DNA of 49,693 nt from an uncultured Pseudomonadota bacterium. Lineage in GTDB: Bacteria; Pseudomonadota; Gammaproteobacteria; Methylococcales; Methylomonadaceae. The first letter of the stretch is position 1, and each line of letters opens with the position of its first letter. Position numbers and translations under genes: made by a program. The stretch covers positions 1 through 49,693 of the forward strand of contig CAINHO010000027.1 in assembly GCA_903848935.1 (NCBI GenBank), read 5' to 3'. Shown here one piece after another: positions 25,417 through 34,174 of the stretch. The notes beneath the pieces were generated by a model. The model worked only from the letters and a program-made list of their open reading frames with translations. It was not told where the DNA came from and searched no databases.

Positions 25417-27010
25417 TTTCACGCCTGGACATTCACCTGATATTGCGGCAATGGAGCAGCAACTTACACGGCTTGCCAATGAAATTTTTGCTGAATTGCC
25501 GTGTGACGGTTCGCGTTTGGGTTTAGTTAATAACCTTGCGGCTGAATTACCGGCTGCTCTGCAACAATTTGTTACGCCGAACACGAGTAGTTTCGCGCCA
25601 CAAAAGTCGATTGCTGTACCAAAAGAATTTGGTTTGCCAAACGATGCAGATTTACAAAAACTCGTTGTGCCGCGTGAAATGTTTAATCCATTGGATTCTG
25701 CGACGACGGATTCACCGTTTTATTTTTTGAATCCAACGAAAACATTTTCGCAAGTTGAAACAACGTATCAGCCACAGCATCAGCATTCGGCGTTTGATGT
25801 GAATGCAGTACGTCGTGATTTTCCGATTTTGAATGAACGGGTGAATGGGCATCAACTCGTTTGGTTTGATAACGCGGCAACGACGCAAAAACCGCAAATT
25901 GTGATTGATCGGATTTCGTATTTTTATGAACACGAAAATTCCAACATTCACCGTGCCGCGCATGAATTGGCAGCACGTTCGACCGATGCGTATGAAAAAG
26001 CCCGTCAAACCGTCGCGAAATTTTTAAATGCGCCGTCGCCTGACAACATCATTTTTGTGCGTGGCACGACAGAAGCGATTAACTTGGTGGCGAAAAGTTG
26101 GGGTTTGCAAAATATCGGCAAAGGCGACGAAATCGTCATCACTTGGTTGGAACATCACGCGAACATTGTACCGTGGCAACAATTGTGCGAAGTCACAGGC
26201 GCAAAACTTCGTGTTGCGCCCGTCGATGACAGCGGTCAGGTTTTGCTCGATGAATATCAAAAACTGCTGAATGCCAACACAAAATTGGTATCGTTCACGC
26301 AAGTTTCAAATGCGCTTGGAACGGTTACGCCAGCACAAGAAATGATTGCAATGGCGCATCAAGTTGGCGCGAAAGTGTTGCTCGATGCCGCACAATCCGT
26401 TTCGCATTTGAGCGCAGATGTGCAAAGTTTGAATTGTGATTGGCTCGTTTTTTCAGGTCATAAAATATTTGGCCCAACGGGAATCGGCGTTGTTTATGGC
26501 AAAGGTGATTTACTCGAAGCCACGCAACCTTGGCAAGGCGGCGGCAATATGATTGAAGATGTCACGTTTGAACACACCCGTTATCAACCTGCACCTGCAA
26601 AATTTGAAGCGGGAACAGGAAACATTGCCGATGCGGTGGGTTTAGGTGCGGCGTTGGAATATGTGCAAAAAATCGGCATTCAAAACATTGCCGTTTATGA
26701 ACACGATTTGCTTGCTTATGCGATGGAGGCGTTGCGCCGAATTGATGGCTTAACGCTTATCGGTACAGCGAAAGAAAAAACCAGTGTGTTATCTTTCGTG
26801 TTGAATGGTCACACAACGCAACAAATTGGCGAAGCGTTAAATAAAGTCGGTATTGCGGTGCGTTCTGGACATCATTGTGCTCAACCGATTTTGCGGCGAT
26901 TTGGTTTGGAAGCCACGGTGCGTCCATCTTTAGCGTTTTATAATACGCACGATGAAGTGGATCATTTGGTCAATACGGTGCGAAAAATTAAAAGCGGTAC
27001 ATCGTTTTAA
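25403..27010 (+). CDS. Cysteine desulfurase cargo of the encapsulin (SufS-like, extended N-terminus)
   Basis: This 535-residue PLP enzyme removes sulfur from cysteine as a persulfide. The catalytic part begins near residue 133 (FDVNAVRRDFPILNERVNG) and has the PLP lysine at Lys354 in FSGHKIFGPTG and the catalytic cysteine at Cys492 in VRSGHHCAQP, as in group II SufS-like enzymes. The first 130 residues are an added proline-, threonine- and glutamine-rich, probably disordered region; in family 2A systems such a domain targets the enzyme into the shell. Overlap with the shell gene supports co-translation. SufS itself lacks this extension and normally sits with sufBCD, which are absent here. Confidence 0.93.
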   Translation: MTINNFTPGHSPDIAAMEQQLTRLANEIFAELPCDGSRLGLVNNLAAELPAALQQFVTPNTSSFAPQKSIAVPKEFGLPNDADLQKLVVPREMFNPLDSATTDSPFYFLNPTKTFSQVETTYQPQHQHSAFDVNAVRRDFPILNERVNGHQLVWFDNAATTQKPQIVIDRISYFYEHENSNIHRAAHELAARSTDAYEKARQTVAKFLNAPSPDNIIFVRGTTEAINLVAKSWGLQNIGKGDEIVITWLEHHANIVPWQQLCEVTGAKLRVAPVDDSGQVLLDEYQKLLNANTKLVSFTQVSNALGTVTPAQEMIAMAHQVGAKVLLDAAQSVSHLSADVQSLNCDWLVFSGHKIFGPTGIGVVYGKGDLLEATQPWQGGGNMIEDVTFEHTRYQPAPAKFEAGTGNIADAVGLGAALEYVQKIGIQNIAVYEHDLLAYAMEALRRIDGLTLIGTAKEKTSVLSFVLNGHTTQQIGEALNKVGIAVRSGHHCAQPILRRFGLEATVRPSLAFYNTHDEVDHLVNTVRKIKSGTSF

Positions 27011-27051
27011 AAATGCAGGTAGATTGAATGCTGATGGTGATTCAATCTACC
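27009..27051 (-). terminator. Terminator after nafY (minus strand)
   Basis: GGTAGATTGAAT (27018-27029) and ATTCAATCTACC (27040-27051) form a perfect 12-bp stem with a 10-base loop. On the minus strand it is followed by TGCATTTTT, so it ends the long rnf-nafY transcript before the convergent desulfurase gene. A smaller AACCC-GGGTT hairpin lies at about 27090-27100 inside the nafY end. Confidence 0.75.
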
Positions 27052-27094
27052 GCTTCGGCTCGGCGGGGCAGTTTATTTCTGCAACCCGGAGGGT

Positions 27095-27799
27095 TTAATC
27101 GTGACTTAAAAACCGTTTCCTTTCTTCTGCTGACCGCCCCAAAACCTTCGCCATCCAAGGTGGTGGCGCGTCGAACACTTGTTGAAACGTTTTTAACTGT
27201 TCAACGGCATCAATCACATCAGGCACTTTAATTGGATAAATATCAGCGCGAATAATCTTTGCCGCCGCAGGGCCACCAACCGATTGCATAAATAAAACAT
27301 GACAATCTTTGACCAAATTCACACGAAACAAATTGCGGTCGTCGGAATCATCTGCGCCAATTGTCGAGCGAATATCAATTAAACGGTGTTCATCGCGTGA
27401 CAATTGATAAACCAAAAACCGAATGCACGAACCAAAATGCCCATTTAACAATTCGCCGCTATTTGAGGCAACGCCAACACGAATCGATTCTGGCATATCG
27501 CCTTCTTTATACGCTTGGACTTCGGGCAAATTTTCATCAGCTTCTTCGCCCCACAAATAGCGCACCGCGAGTTTGATATTTTCCAAACCAATGCCAATAT
27601 CTTCGCCATCTTCTTCGCCATCTAAACTGCCGATGCCTGTTTTTAAATTTGTCACCGTAATTGATTTGAGTTTTTCATCGTCAAGCGGCGAACCCACTTT
27701 TTCATGCAAAATTTCAATCAATCTTGGCACGTCAACGTCAGGTAAAACGCGAGCCGCTAACGCAATTCGCAAAGCTAGTTCTCGTGGTAATTGACTCAT
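27095..27799 (-). CDS. nafY: NafY-like nitrogenase cofactor-binding protein
   Basis: NafY binds FeMo-cofactor and apodinitrogenase during nitrogenase assembly. The 234-residue protein has an N-terminal helical domain (PRELALRIALAARVLPDVDV) and a C-terminal NifX/NafY domain (about 105-215) with LNGHFGSCIRFLVYQLSRDE, which holds the histidine implicated in cofactor binding in Azotobacter NafY, and CHVLFMQSVGGPAAAKIIRA. It ends the rnf operon, 9 bases after the rhodanese gene, as nafY is linked to rnf in Azotobacter. No nifY is seen after nifT, so NafY may take that role. Confidence 0.88.
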   Translation of the reverse strand: MSQLPRELALRIALAARVLPDVDVPRLIEILHEKVGSPLDDEKLKSITVTNLKTGIGSLDGEEDGEDIGIGLENIKLAVRYLWGEEADENLPEVQAYKEGDMPESIRVGVASNSGELLNGHFGSCIRFLVYQLSRDEHRLIDIRSTIGADDSDDRNLFRVNLVKDCHVLFMQSVGGPAAAKIIRADIYPIKVPDVIDAVEQLKTFQQVFDAPPPWMAKVLGRSAEERKRFLSHD

Positions 27800-27808
27800 T
27801 TTTCACCT

Positions 27809-28117
27809 CTAAAGTTTGTGGTGTGCCTGCCAACCCGTATAACCTTCATTGAGGCTGTAGACTTCTTTAAAACCAAAATCGCTAAACATTTCCGCCACAT
27901 GTTCGCTGGCGTGACCGTGATAGCAATAAATCAAAAAAGGCCGTTCTTTTTCGCCTTTTTGAATCAAGCTATCGCGCAGTTTTTCATGCAAGTGCATGGC
28001 ATTTTCAAGATGCCCCGCGCGATAATCTTTCACATCACGACAATCCAAAATCACAGGCTTTTTTTCAGCAATAAATTTTTTCGCATCTTGAACCGTAATG
28101 GTTTTGAATGTTGCCAT
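27809..28117 (-). CDS. Single-domain rhodanese (GlpE-like)
   Basis: This 102-residue rhodanese carries persulfide on Cys65 in the loop CYHGHAS, with the usual opening ILDCRDVKDYRAGHLENAMH. Such enzymes move sulfane sulfur between donors such as cysteine desulfurases and acceptors. It sits between an unknown gene and nafY in the NifA-type rnf operon, and faces the encapsulin operon from the other side, so it may pass sulfur toward metallocluster assembly. That link is inferred from position. Confidence 0.88.
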   Translation of the reverse strand: MATFKTITVQDAKKFIAEKKPVILDCRDVKDYRAGHLENAMHLHEKLRDSLIQKGEKERPFLIYCYHGHASEHVAEMFSDFGFKEVYSLNEGYTGWQAHHKL

Positions 28118-28119
28118 CG

Positions 28120-28680
28120 TTATACTGGCCCGCCGTTGAGTTGTCTTTTAACAAAAATTGTTTTGGTCAACGCATCTTCAAACGCAATTGGCGCAGTTTT
28201 TATTTTAAAATCTTTCGCCGCTTCAAACATCGTTACCACTTTGTCTTCTGCTGATTGACCTTTCAAATCGGCTTTTTCAATGTAGAGCAATTCCAACGTT
28301 TCATTCCAAACCATACCGTCACGATATGGCACGAATTTGAACGTCAATCCTTCCAATTCAATCTGCATTTTGTCGGCAATGTTTTCGACGTAAATTACTA
28401 AAACCGTTTCAGGCGTTAACACGGTTCTGTACTTGTTGATGAATTCTGGTACTTGCGCGAGTTCGTGGAACATCCCATTCACAAACAAGAATTTTTCACT
28501 GTCTGCCAATACCGCCGCTTGGTTCAACAACAATTTTGGCGGCATGTGAACGCCGTCATTCAAGTCGCCTTGAATTAAAATTAAATCACCGCGCCACGCG
28601 CTGAATTTTTTGTCGCTTGTTTCACCGATAACAGACGTGATGAATAAAAGCCCTTCTTTGTCATAATTTTTAATTAACAT
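28120..28680 (-). CDS. Unknown protein of the rnf-nafY operon
   Basis: I do not recognise this 186-residue protein. It has no signal peptide, membrane span or cysteine motif. Alternating strands and helices (GLLFITSVIG, DLILIQGDL, TVLVIYVENIADKMQIELEG) suggest a soluble alpha/beta or beta-rich fold. AGGAG precedes its ATG. It lies between rnfH and the rhodanese with 2- and 30-base gaps, inside an operon led by a sigma-54 promoter, so it is probably made only during nitrogen fixation. Confidence 0.75.
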   Translation of the reverse strand: MLIKNYDKEGLLFITSVIGETSDKKFSAWRGDLILIQGDLNDGVHMPPKLLLNQAAVLADSEKFLFVNGMFHELAQVPEFINKYRTVLTPETVLVIYVENIADKMQIELEGLTFKFVPYRDGMVWNETLELLYIEKADLKGQSAEDKVVTMFEAAKDFKIKTAPIAFEDALTKTIFVKRQLNGGPV

Positions 28681-28710
28681 TTTGATTCTCCTGATTAAAA
28701 AACTTTGTGA

Positions 28711-28977
28711 TTAAACATCGACACGGCGACGTTGTACTTGTTGTGGATCGGCGGTAATTTTGCGGTAAATTTCGATGCGGTCGCCTTCTCGAATTGGCGC
28801 GTCCAACTTCGCTAACTTTCCATAAACACCAACCTTTTGGGTGGTTAAATCGATTTGTGGGTATTGTTTTAAAACCCCTGATAATTCGATGGCTTCTTGA
28901 ATCGTGCTTTCGTCAGGCACTTCTAAACGAACCCATAATTGCCGTTCTGCTTCGGCATAGCACACGCCGATATTCAT
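28711..28977 (-). CDS. rnfH: RnfH-like protein
   Basis: This 88-residue ubiquitin-like beta-grasp protein has the RnfH pattern (IGVCYAEAERQLWVRLEVPD, VGVYGKLAKLDAPIREGDRI, then EIYRKITADP). It accompanies nif-type Rnf operons; its exact role in the complex is not established. The ATG overlaps the rnfE stop by four bases. Confidence 0.9.
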   Translation of the reverse strand: MNIGVCYAEAERQLWVRLEVPDESTIQEAIELSGVLKQYPQIDLTTQKVGVYGKLAKLDAPIREGDRIEIYRKITADPQQVQRRRVDV

Positions 28978-29639
28978 GCTTTTTTCTCCGCTTTTTGGTC
29001 AAACAACCGTTTCATCGCCACTAAAAATCCCAGCATAATGAAACCACCTGGCGGCAACGCCGTTAATAAAAAACCTTTGTAATCAGAAATAACGGTCAAT
29101 TCCATGAAACGGAAACTTTCGCCGAGCAAAACGGAGGCATTGGCAAACAATGTTCCCGTTGAACTGATTTCGCGCATCGCGCCTAAAATTACCATCACCA
29201 GCGTGAAACCTCCGCCCATCATGAAACCATCCCAAAGCGATGGCAGCGGTTCTTGTTTTGAGGCAAACGATTCGACGCGCCCTAAAATCGCGCAGTTGGT
29301 CACAATCAACGGAATGAATAAACCTAACACTTTGTGCAATTCGTGCATCCACGCATTGAGGCAAATATCAACCAGCGTCACGAGTGCAGCGATGAGCAAT
29401 ACGAAAATCGGAATCCGAATTTCAGACGGAATTAAATGGCGATTGAGTGACACAATGCCATTCGAGGCAACCATGACGGCAATTGTCGCAAGCCCCATTC
29501 CTAAACCATTTGTGGCTGTTCCCGTCACGGCAAGCAACGGACATAACGCTAAATTTTGGGTCAAAACGACGTTGTTATCCCAAAGTCCATCACGGGCAAT
29601 TCTTTTATATTCGGGTGAAAAAAGTATCGACAGATTCAT
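28974..29639 (-). CDS. rnfE: Rnf complex subunit E
   Basis: RnfE is an integral membrane subunit of the ion-translocating NADH/ferredoxin oxidoreductase. The 221-residue protein has about six spans and the family segments NNVVLTQNLALCPLLAVTGT and IPLIVTNCAILGRVESFA, in which the conserved cysteines that ligate a membrane-embedded iron-sulfur site in RnfA/RnfE are visible. GGAG precedes the start, which overlaps rnfG by four bases. Confidence 0.94.
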   Translation of the reverse strand: MNLSILFSPEYKRIARDGLWDNNVVLTQNLALCPLLAVTGTATNGLGMGLATIAVMVASNGIVSLNRHLIPSEIRIPIFVLLIAALVTLVDICLNAWMHELHKVLGLFIPLIVTNCAILGRVESFASKQEPLPSLWDGFMMGGGFTLVMVILGAMREISSTGTLFANASVLLGESFRFMELTVISDYKGFLLTALPPGGFIMLGFLVAMKRLFDQKAEKKA

Positions 29640-30343
29640 GATTTTTCTCCTGTAGCGAGCAACGTGGCTTGATTTGCTTTGTAGAATTCCAATCCGCGCC
29701 GAATTGCTAAAACGACTTTTCGAGGTGTAATCGTCGCGCCGCTGAATTGGTCAAAAATACCGTTGTCTTTTTTAACTGCCCATTGTTCAAAGCTGACATT
29801 GTCGAGCGATTTACCATTAAAACTTAAAATCCATTTTGATTTGCTGATTTCGATTTTGTCGCCTAAACCTGGGGTTTCGGTATGTGAAATCACACGCACG
29901 CCTAAAATTTCGCCGTTTTTATCAATGCCCATCACCAAACTAATCGCACCTGCGTAACCGTCTGGCGCAACGAATTTGAAACAAACGGCATTCACGTCGC
30001 CTTGTTTTTTCGCTAAATAAACGATGGTTTCTGCCGCGCCTAAATTTGCATCGGCTGATGGCAATGTCACGGTATCGAATAACAAATCGTTGTCGTGCAT
30101 TTCAGTGGGGATAACTTCTTCGAGTTTGGCTTTTAAATCTTCTTCGAGGCGCAATTGAATCACGTCGCGTGTCACTAAATCTGCCATACCCAATAACAGC
30201 GCGGCAACCAATGCAAAACCTGCTAACACGCCTGTTTGATAATGCAATTGTGGGCGCAATTTTTCTAAATTTTCAGATTCGAGCCACTCTTTGATTTTTG
30301 CCAACACCGCGTCGAATTGGGCTTTTATCGTTTCCAAGTTCAT
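29636..30343 (-). CDS. rnfG: Rnf complex subunit G
   Basis: RnfG carries covalent FMN facing the periplasm. One N-terminal span (about 36-60, GVLAGFALVAALLLGMADLV) precedes an FMN-binding domain with ISHTETPGLGDKIEISKSKW and the attachment motif SGATITPRKVV, whose threonine bears the flavin phosphate. The 235-residue length is slightly above usual because of a charged N-terminal extension. GGAGG precedes the start, 2 bases after rnfD. Confidence 0.93.
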   Translation of the reverse strand: MNLETIKAQFDAVLAKIKEWLESENLEKLRPQLHYQTGVLAGFALVAALLLGMADLVTRDVIQLRLEEDLKAKLEEVIPTEMHDNDLLFDTVTLPSADANLGAAETIVYLAKKQGDVNAVCFKFVAPDGYAGAISLVMGIDKNGEILGVRVISHTETPGLGDKIEISKSKWILSFNGKSLDNVSFEQWAVKKDNGIFDQFSGATITPRKVVLAIRRGLEFYKANQATLLATGEKS

Positions 30344-30345
30344 GA

Positions 30346-31401
30346 CTAACCTCCTTCAATCGGTTTGCCGTCACGAGTTCGCCCGTAAATGCGTGGACGA
30401 ATGTAATGGTCAATCAGTGGTGTGACCGAATTCATCAGCAACACCGCAAAGCCCGTACCTTCGGGATAACCGCCCCATGAACGAATTACGAAAATCAACA
30501 CTCCACAACCTGTTCCAAAAATCAGTTGTCCGAGCGGCGTATTTGGTGAGGTGACGTAATCGGTAGCGATAAAAAATGCGACAAGCATTAACGCGCCTGA
30601 ATTCAAATGCACCCACGCACTTAAATAATGTGTGCTGTCGATGAGGTTGAAAAGTGTCGAAAGGAACGAAATTGATGCGAGCAACGAAACTGGAATAAAC
30701 CATTGAATAATGCCTTGACGCATTAACCAAATGCCGCCGAGCAAAATTAGCAATGTTGATGTTTCGCCTAAACTGCCACGTTCCCAACCGATAAATGCTA
30801 GAAAACCTGAATAATCACTGAGCAAATCGGGTAAAAGTTGCGCTTGCGAAAAACCTGTTTTCACAAACCCTAACGTGGTCGCACCTGTGATGGCATCGCT
30901 GATTTCTGCACCTGAAAAGGTAATTTTGAAACTTTCTAAAATATCCAATCCCGTGAAAAACGGTGACACATTCACCCACGTTGTCATTTCAATTGGGAAT
31001 GAAATCAAGAGCGCGACTCGCGCGAGCATCGCAGGATTAAATAAATTTTGACCTAAACCGCCGTAGACGTGTTTGCCGAGAATAATTGCTAATCCTGAAC
31101 CGACAACACCAATCCACCACGGTGCATAAGGTGGCAACGTCATCGCTACTAATAAACCTGTCACAATCGCCGAACCATCGCGCAAATAGGATTCCATCGC
31201 GCCGCCTTTGAGTTTTAAGCAAACCGCTTCAAAAAATAAAGCCGATAAAACCGTGACCATCGTTAAAAATAACGCTGACCAGCCAAAAAGAAATATCCCA
31301 AATCCCAGCGCAGGCAATAGCGCGAGAATCACTTTTTTCATAATGTCATCAACGCGCCGTGATGAACTCACATGCGGTGAACTAATCGGTTTTATGTTCA
31401 T
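30346..31401 (-). CDS. rnfD: Rnf complex subunit D
   Basis: RnfD is a membrane subunit with covalent FMN. The 351-residue protein opens with SSPHVSSSRRVDDIMKKVIL, a family hallmark, and has about nine or ten spans. DAITGATTLGFVKTG contains the flavin-attachment threonine. Its ATG overlaps the rnfC stop as ATGA, so the two are coupled. Confidence 0.94.
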   Translation of the reverse strand: MNIKPISSPHVSSSRRVDDIMKKVILALLPALGFGIFLFGWSALFLTMVTVLSALFFEAVCLKLKGGAMESYLRDGSAIVTGLLVAMTLPPYAPWWIGVVGSGLAIILGKHVYGGLGQNLFNPAMLARVALLISFPIEMTTWVNVSPFFTGLDILESFKITFSGAEISDAITGATTLGFVKTGFSQAQLLPDLLSDYSGFLAFIGWERGSLGETSTLLILLGGIWLMRQGIIQWFIPVSLLASISFLSTLFNLIDSTHYLSAWVHLNSGALMLVAFFIATDYVTSPNTPLGQLIFGTGCGVLIFVIRSWGGYPEGTGFAVLLMNSVTPLIDHYIRPRIYGRTRDGKPIEGG

Positions 31402-32888
31402 GCGTTTTCCTCCTGCGCTTTAGCTTCGGCAGCTTGACGTGCCGCACGCGCTTCCATCACTTTCCGCGCGTCTTCTTCGGCTTCGGCTTTGATTCGTTCC
31501 ATTCGATGGGTTCGATTTTCGGCGAGACGTTTGGTTTGTTCGGCTTTGTGTTCGCGTTGTTGACGACTGAATAATTCGCCTGAGGCAAATTTGAAATAAT
31601 GCACCAGAGGAATGTTCGACGGGCAAACGTATGAGCAACTGCCGCAACTAATGCAATCTTTCAAACCTAAATCCACAGCGGCATCGAGTTTGTTGGCTTT
31701 GATGCGACTTGCCATTTCGAGCGGTAACAATCCAACGGGACAAGCCGTGACGCAACTCGAACAGCGAATGCACGGTTTAACTTCGAGTTCAAAAATGTCT
31801 TCATGTGACAACGCTAAAATGCCGCTACTCGCTTTCACTACAGGAACATCGGCGTGCGGCAACACTTCGCCCATCATTGGCCCGCCCATAATTAAACGGG
31901 CAAGTTTTTCATTTTCAACGCCGCAAAATGCCAATACTTCTGACATTAACGTGCCGATAGGAACTTCAACGTTTTGGGGTTTAGAAACTGCGCCACCTGA
32001 AACTGTAACCACACGACTAATTAACGGTTTCGATAAACAAACCGCTTGATACACCGCATAAGCCGTGGCGACGTTATGAATCACAACGCCAATATCAGTC
32101 GCGCGTCCGTCGGCGGGAATTTCGTTGCCCGTTAAATAACGCAACATTTGTCTATCCCAACCCATCGGATAACGAGTGGGAACTTGCACAACGCTGATTT
32201 GTTCAAATTCTACGCTGGCGGCTTGCATCGCTTTAAAAGCGTTTGGTTTATTGTCTTCAATGCCGACAATGGCTTTCGGTGCATTCATGCCGCGTAACAT
32301 CAAACGAATACCGCTGACAATTTCAACCGCGCGTTCTTGCATCAACAAATCGTCGCAGGTTAAATACGGTTCGCATTCACCCGCGTTAATTAACAAAGTG
32401 TGGATTTGATTTTTGCGCCCTAAATTTAATTTCACCGCTGATGGAAACACTGCGCCACCTAAACCCACAACGCCCGCGCCGCCCACTCTTAAACAAATTT
32501 CTTCTGGGTCGAGTTCAAACGGTTTTTCAGGAATCGCGTATTTAAACCATTTTTCTTGCCCATCGGTTTCAATCACGATGGTGCGAATCGGTAGCGCGGA
32601 TGGATGGGGTGCAGGAAAATCTTGTACGTCGAGAATCACGCCCGAACTCGGCGCGTGAACGGGCGCAGAAATTGTGCCTTGACTGTAAGCGAGCAATTGC
32701 CCTTTTAAAACGTGTTCGCCTACTTTCACAATCGGTTCAGCAGGTTTGCCAACGTGTTGTTGCACGGGAATATAAAGTTTTTTCGGCAACGGCAAATTCG
32801 TTGCAATCGGTTTATCGCAGGTTTCGGCTTTGTGTTCTTCGGCGTGAATACCGCCGCGAAACTTTGGATTTTCAAGAAAGGCAAACAT
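31398..32888 (-). CDS. rnfC: Rnf complex subunit C
   Basis: RnfC is the peripheral NADH/FMN-binding subunit with two [4Fe-4S] clusters. The N-terminus (MFAFLENPKFRGGIHAEEHK) is typical; VGLGGAVFPSAVKLNLG is the flavin/NADH segment; CIRCSSCVTACPVGLLP and CISCGSCSYVCPSNIP ligate the clusters. A C-terminal charged, alanine-rich helix follows (about 60 residues), shorter than in E. coli RsxC. I chose the ATG at 32888, eight bases after GGAG; an ATG two codons upstream is too close to it. Confidence 0.94.
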   Translation of the reverse strand: MFAFLENPKFRGGIHAEEHKAETCDKPIATNLPLPKKLYIPVQQHVGKPAEPIVKVGEHVLKGQLLAYSQGTISAPVHAPSSGVILDVQDFPAPHPSALPIRTIVIETDGQEKWFKYAIPEKPFELDPEEICLRVGGAGVVGLGGAVFPSAVKLNLGRKNQIHTLLINAGECEPYLTCDDLLMQERAVEIVSGIRLMLRGMNAPKAIVGIEDNKPNAFKAMQAASVEFEQISVVQVPTRYPMGWDRQMLRYLTGNEIPADGRATDIGVVIHNVATAYAVYQAVCLSKPLISRVVTVSGGAVSKPQNVEVPIGTLMSEVLAFCGVENEKLARLIMGGPMMGEVLPHADVPVVKASSGILALSHEDIFELEVKPCIRCSSCVTACPVGLLPLEMASRIKANKLDAAVDLGLKDCISCGSCSYVCPSNIPLVHYFKFASGELFSRQQREHKAEQTKRLAENRTHRMERIKAEAEEDARKVMEARAARQAAEAKAQEENA

Positions 32889-32899
32889 TGTCATTTCTC

Positions 32900-33439
32900 C
32901 TAAGCCGCCGCAATTTGAGGTTTATGCCAACGCCAATCACGCAAGGTCACGTCAATCGGGTGCATTTGCAAACATTCGGTTGGACAAACTGCCACGCATT
33001 TTTCACAACCAATGCACGCATCAGCAACGACCGCATGAATTTGTTTCGGCGCACCGACAATGGCATCGGTTGGGCAAACTTTGAAACAGCGCGTACAACC
33101 TGTGCAAGTGTCTTCGCTTACTCGCGCGACCATCGGTTCAGCGTCTTTGGTTTGACTTAAATCAACATCAACGCCGAGTAATTTGGCGAGTTGTTCGACT
33201 AACGCACTGCCACCTGGTGGGCAAAGTGTGACGGGGGCTGTTCCAGAAACGACGGCTTCAGCGGCAGGTCTGCAACCAGGAAAACCACATTGTCCACATT
33301 GTGAACCTGGCATTAAGGCTTCGACACGTTCAACGAGTGGGTCGGATTCAACTTTGAGATATTTCGCAGCAATGCCTAAGCTCAAGCCTAAGGCTAATCC
33401 TAATAACGTTAAGATGATAATCGCAGAAAAAACGTACAT
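32900..33439 (-). CDS. rnfB: Rnf complex subunit B
   Basis: RnfB is the ferredoxin-like entry or exit subunit. From the ATG at 33439 (MYVFSAIIILTLLGLALGLS) it has an N-terminal span, a 4Fe-4S domain GSQCGQCGFPGCRPAA, and two further clusters CTGCTRCFKVCPTDA and CIGCEKCVAVCPTEC. AAGAGG lies before this start; an open frame 32 codons longer overlaps rnfA and lacks a membrane-protein start, so I rejected it. The length of 179 residues is usual. Confidence 0.94.
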   Translation of the reverse strand: MYVFSAIIILTLLGLALGLSLGIAAKYLKVESDPLVERVEALMPGSQCGQCGFPGCRPAAEAVVSGTAPVTLCPPGGSALVEQLAKLLGVDVDLSQTKDAEPMVARVSEDTCTGCTRCFKVCPTDAIVGAPKQIHAVVADACIGCEKCVAVCPTECLQMHPIDVTLRDWRWHKPQIAAA

Positions 33440-33467
33440 GACCGCGCCTCTTAGGATTCGTAACTGT

Positions 33468-34049
33468 TCATTTGATTGGAAGTCCTGCAAAACCCATAAA
33501 GGCAAGTGACAGAATGCCAGCAGTAATAAAGGCAATCGGTGTTCCCGTAAAAAGAGCGGGTACTGCCATCAACGCCAAGCGTTCACGCAGACCCGCAAAG
33601 AGTACCATCACCAATGTAAAACCTAACGCTGCACCAAAACCAAATAATAAACTTTGAATGAAATTGTATTGTTCTTGAATGTTAAGCAATGCCACACCCA
33701 ATACCGCACAATTTGTGGTAATCAACGGTAAGAAAATCCCTAACACTTGATAAAGCACGGGGCTGGTTTTGTGAATCACCATTTCAGTAAATTGCACTAC
33801 CGCCGCAATCACCAAAATAAAACCCAGCACTCGCAAAAAACCAATATCGAACGGAATCAACAGTCGATGTTCAAGCACCCAACTTGCCGCTGACGCTAAG
33901 GTCAAAACGAAAGTGGTCGCCATGCCCATGCCTAGCGCAGTGTCGAGTTTGTTCGATACGCCCATAAAGGGACATAATCCAAGAAACTTAACTAAGACGA
34001 CGTTATTAACTAATGCCGTTCCTAAAATGAGTAATAGGTATTCGCTCAT
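33468..34049 (-). CDS. rnfA: Rnf complex subunit A
   Basis: RnfA is the six-span partner of RnfE. The 193-residue length from the ATG at 34049 ([20 protein letters not shown]) is standard, and [20 protein letters not shown] and [15 protein letters not shown] hold the conserved cysteines. It heads the minus-strand rnfABCDGEH operon. The operon probably drives electrons to ferredoxin or flavodoxin for nitrogenase at the cost of the ion gradient. Confidence 0.95.
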   Translation of the reverse strand: MSEYLLLILGTALVNNVVLVKFLGLCPFMGVSNKLDTALGMGMATTFVLTLASAASWVLEHRLLIPFDIGFLRVLGFILVIAAVVQFTEMVIHKTSPVLYQVLGIFLPLITTNCAVLGVALLNIQEQYNFIQSLLFGFGAALGFTLVMVLFAGLRERLALMAVPALFTGTPIAFITAGILSLAFMGFAGLPIK

Positions 34050-34081
34050 GACTTTCACCCGCTGTTGTTTAGTTCTACTTT

Positions 34082-34097
34082 TGCACCAACTGTGCCA
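34082..34097 (-). promoter_or_regulatory. Sigma-54 promoter of the rnf operon
   Basis: On the minus strand TGGCACAGTTGGTGCA has GG and GC exactly 10 bases apart, with a perfect TGGCAC -24 box. It lies 32 bases before the rnfA ATG, with two NifA-type sites about 80-110 bases farther upstream. Confidence 0.75.
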
Positions 34098-34174
34098 ATG
34101 AAAATTGATAGCGCGAAAGCGGCTGATTTAGTGCGTTGCGAACAAAAAAAGATTCACAACGGTGCAGTTTTTTC

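Noticed and set aside
27028..27231. A 67-codon plus-strand frame after the desulfurase
   Set aside because: It covers the hairpin terminator and the antisense end of nafY and has no ribosome site.
32600..33160. A 186-codon open frame on the plus strand over rnfC and rnfB
   Set aside because: It is antisense to two well-identified genes, has an arginine-rich, low-sense composition and no ribosome site.
33440..33535. Longer N-terminus for rnfB
   Set aside because: It overlaps rnfA, lacks a ribosome site and adds residues absent in the family; the ATG at 33439 has AAGAGG.
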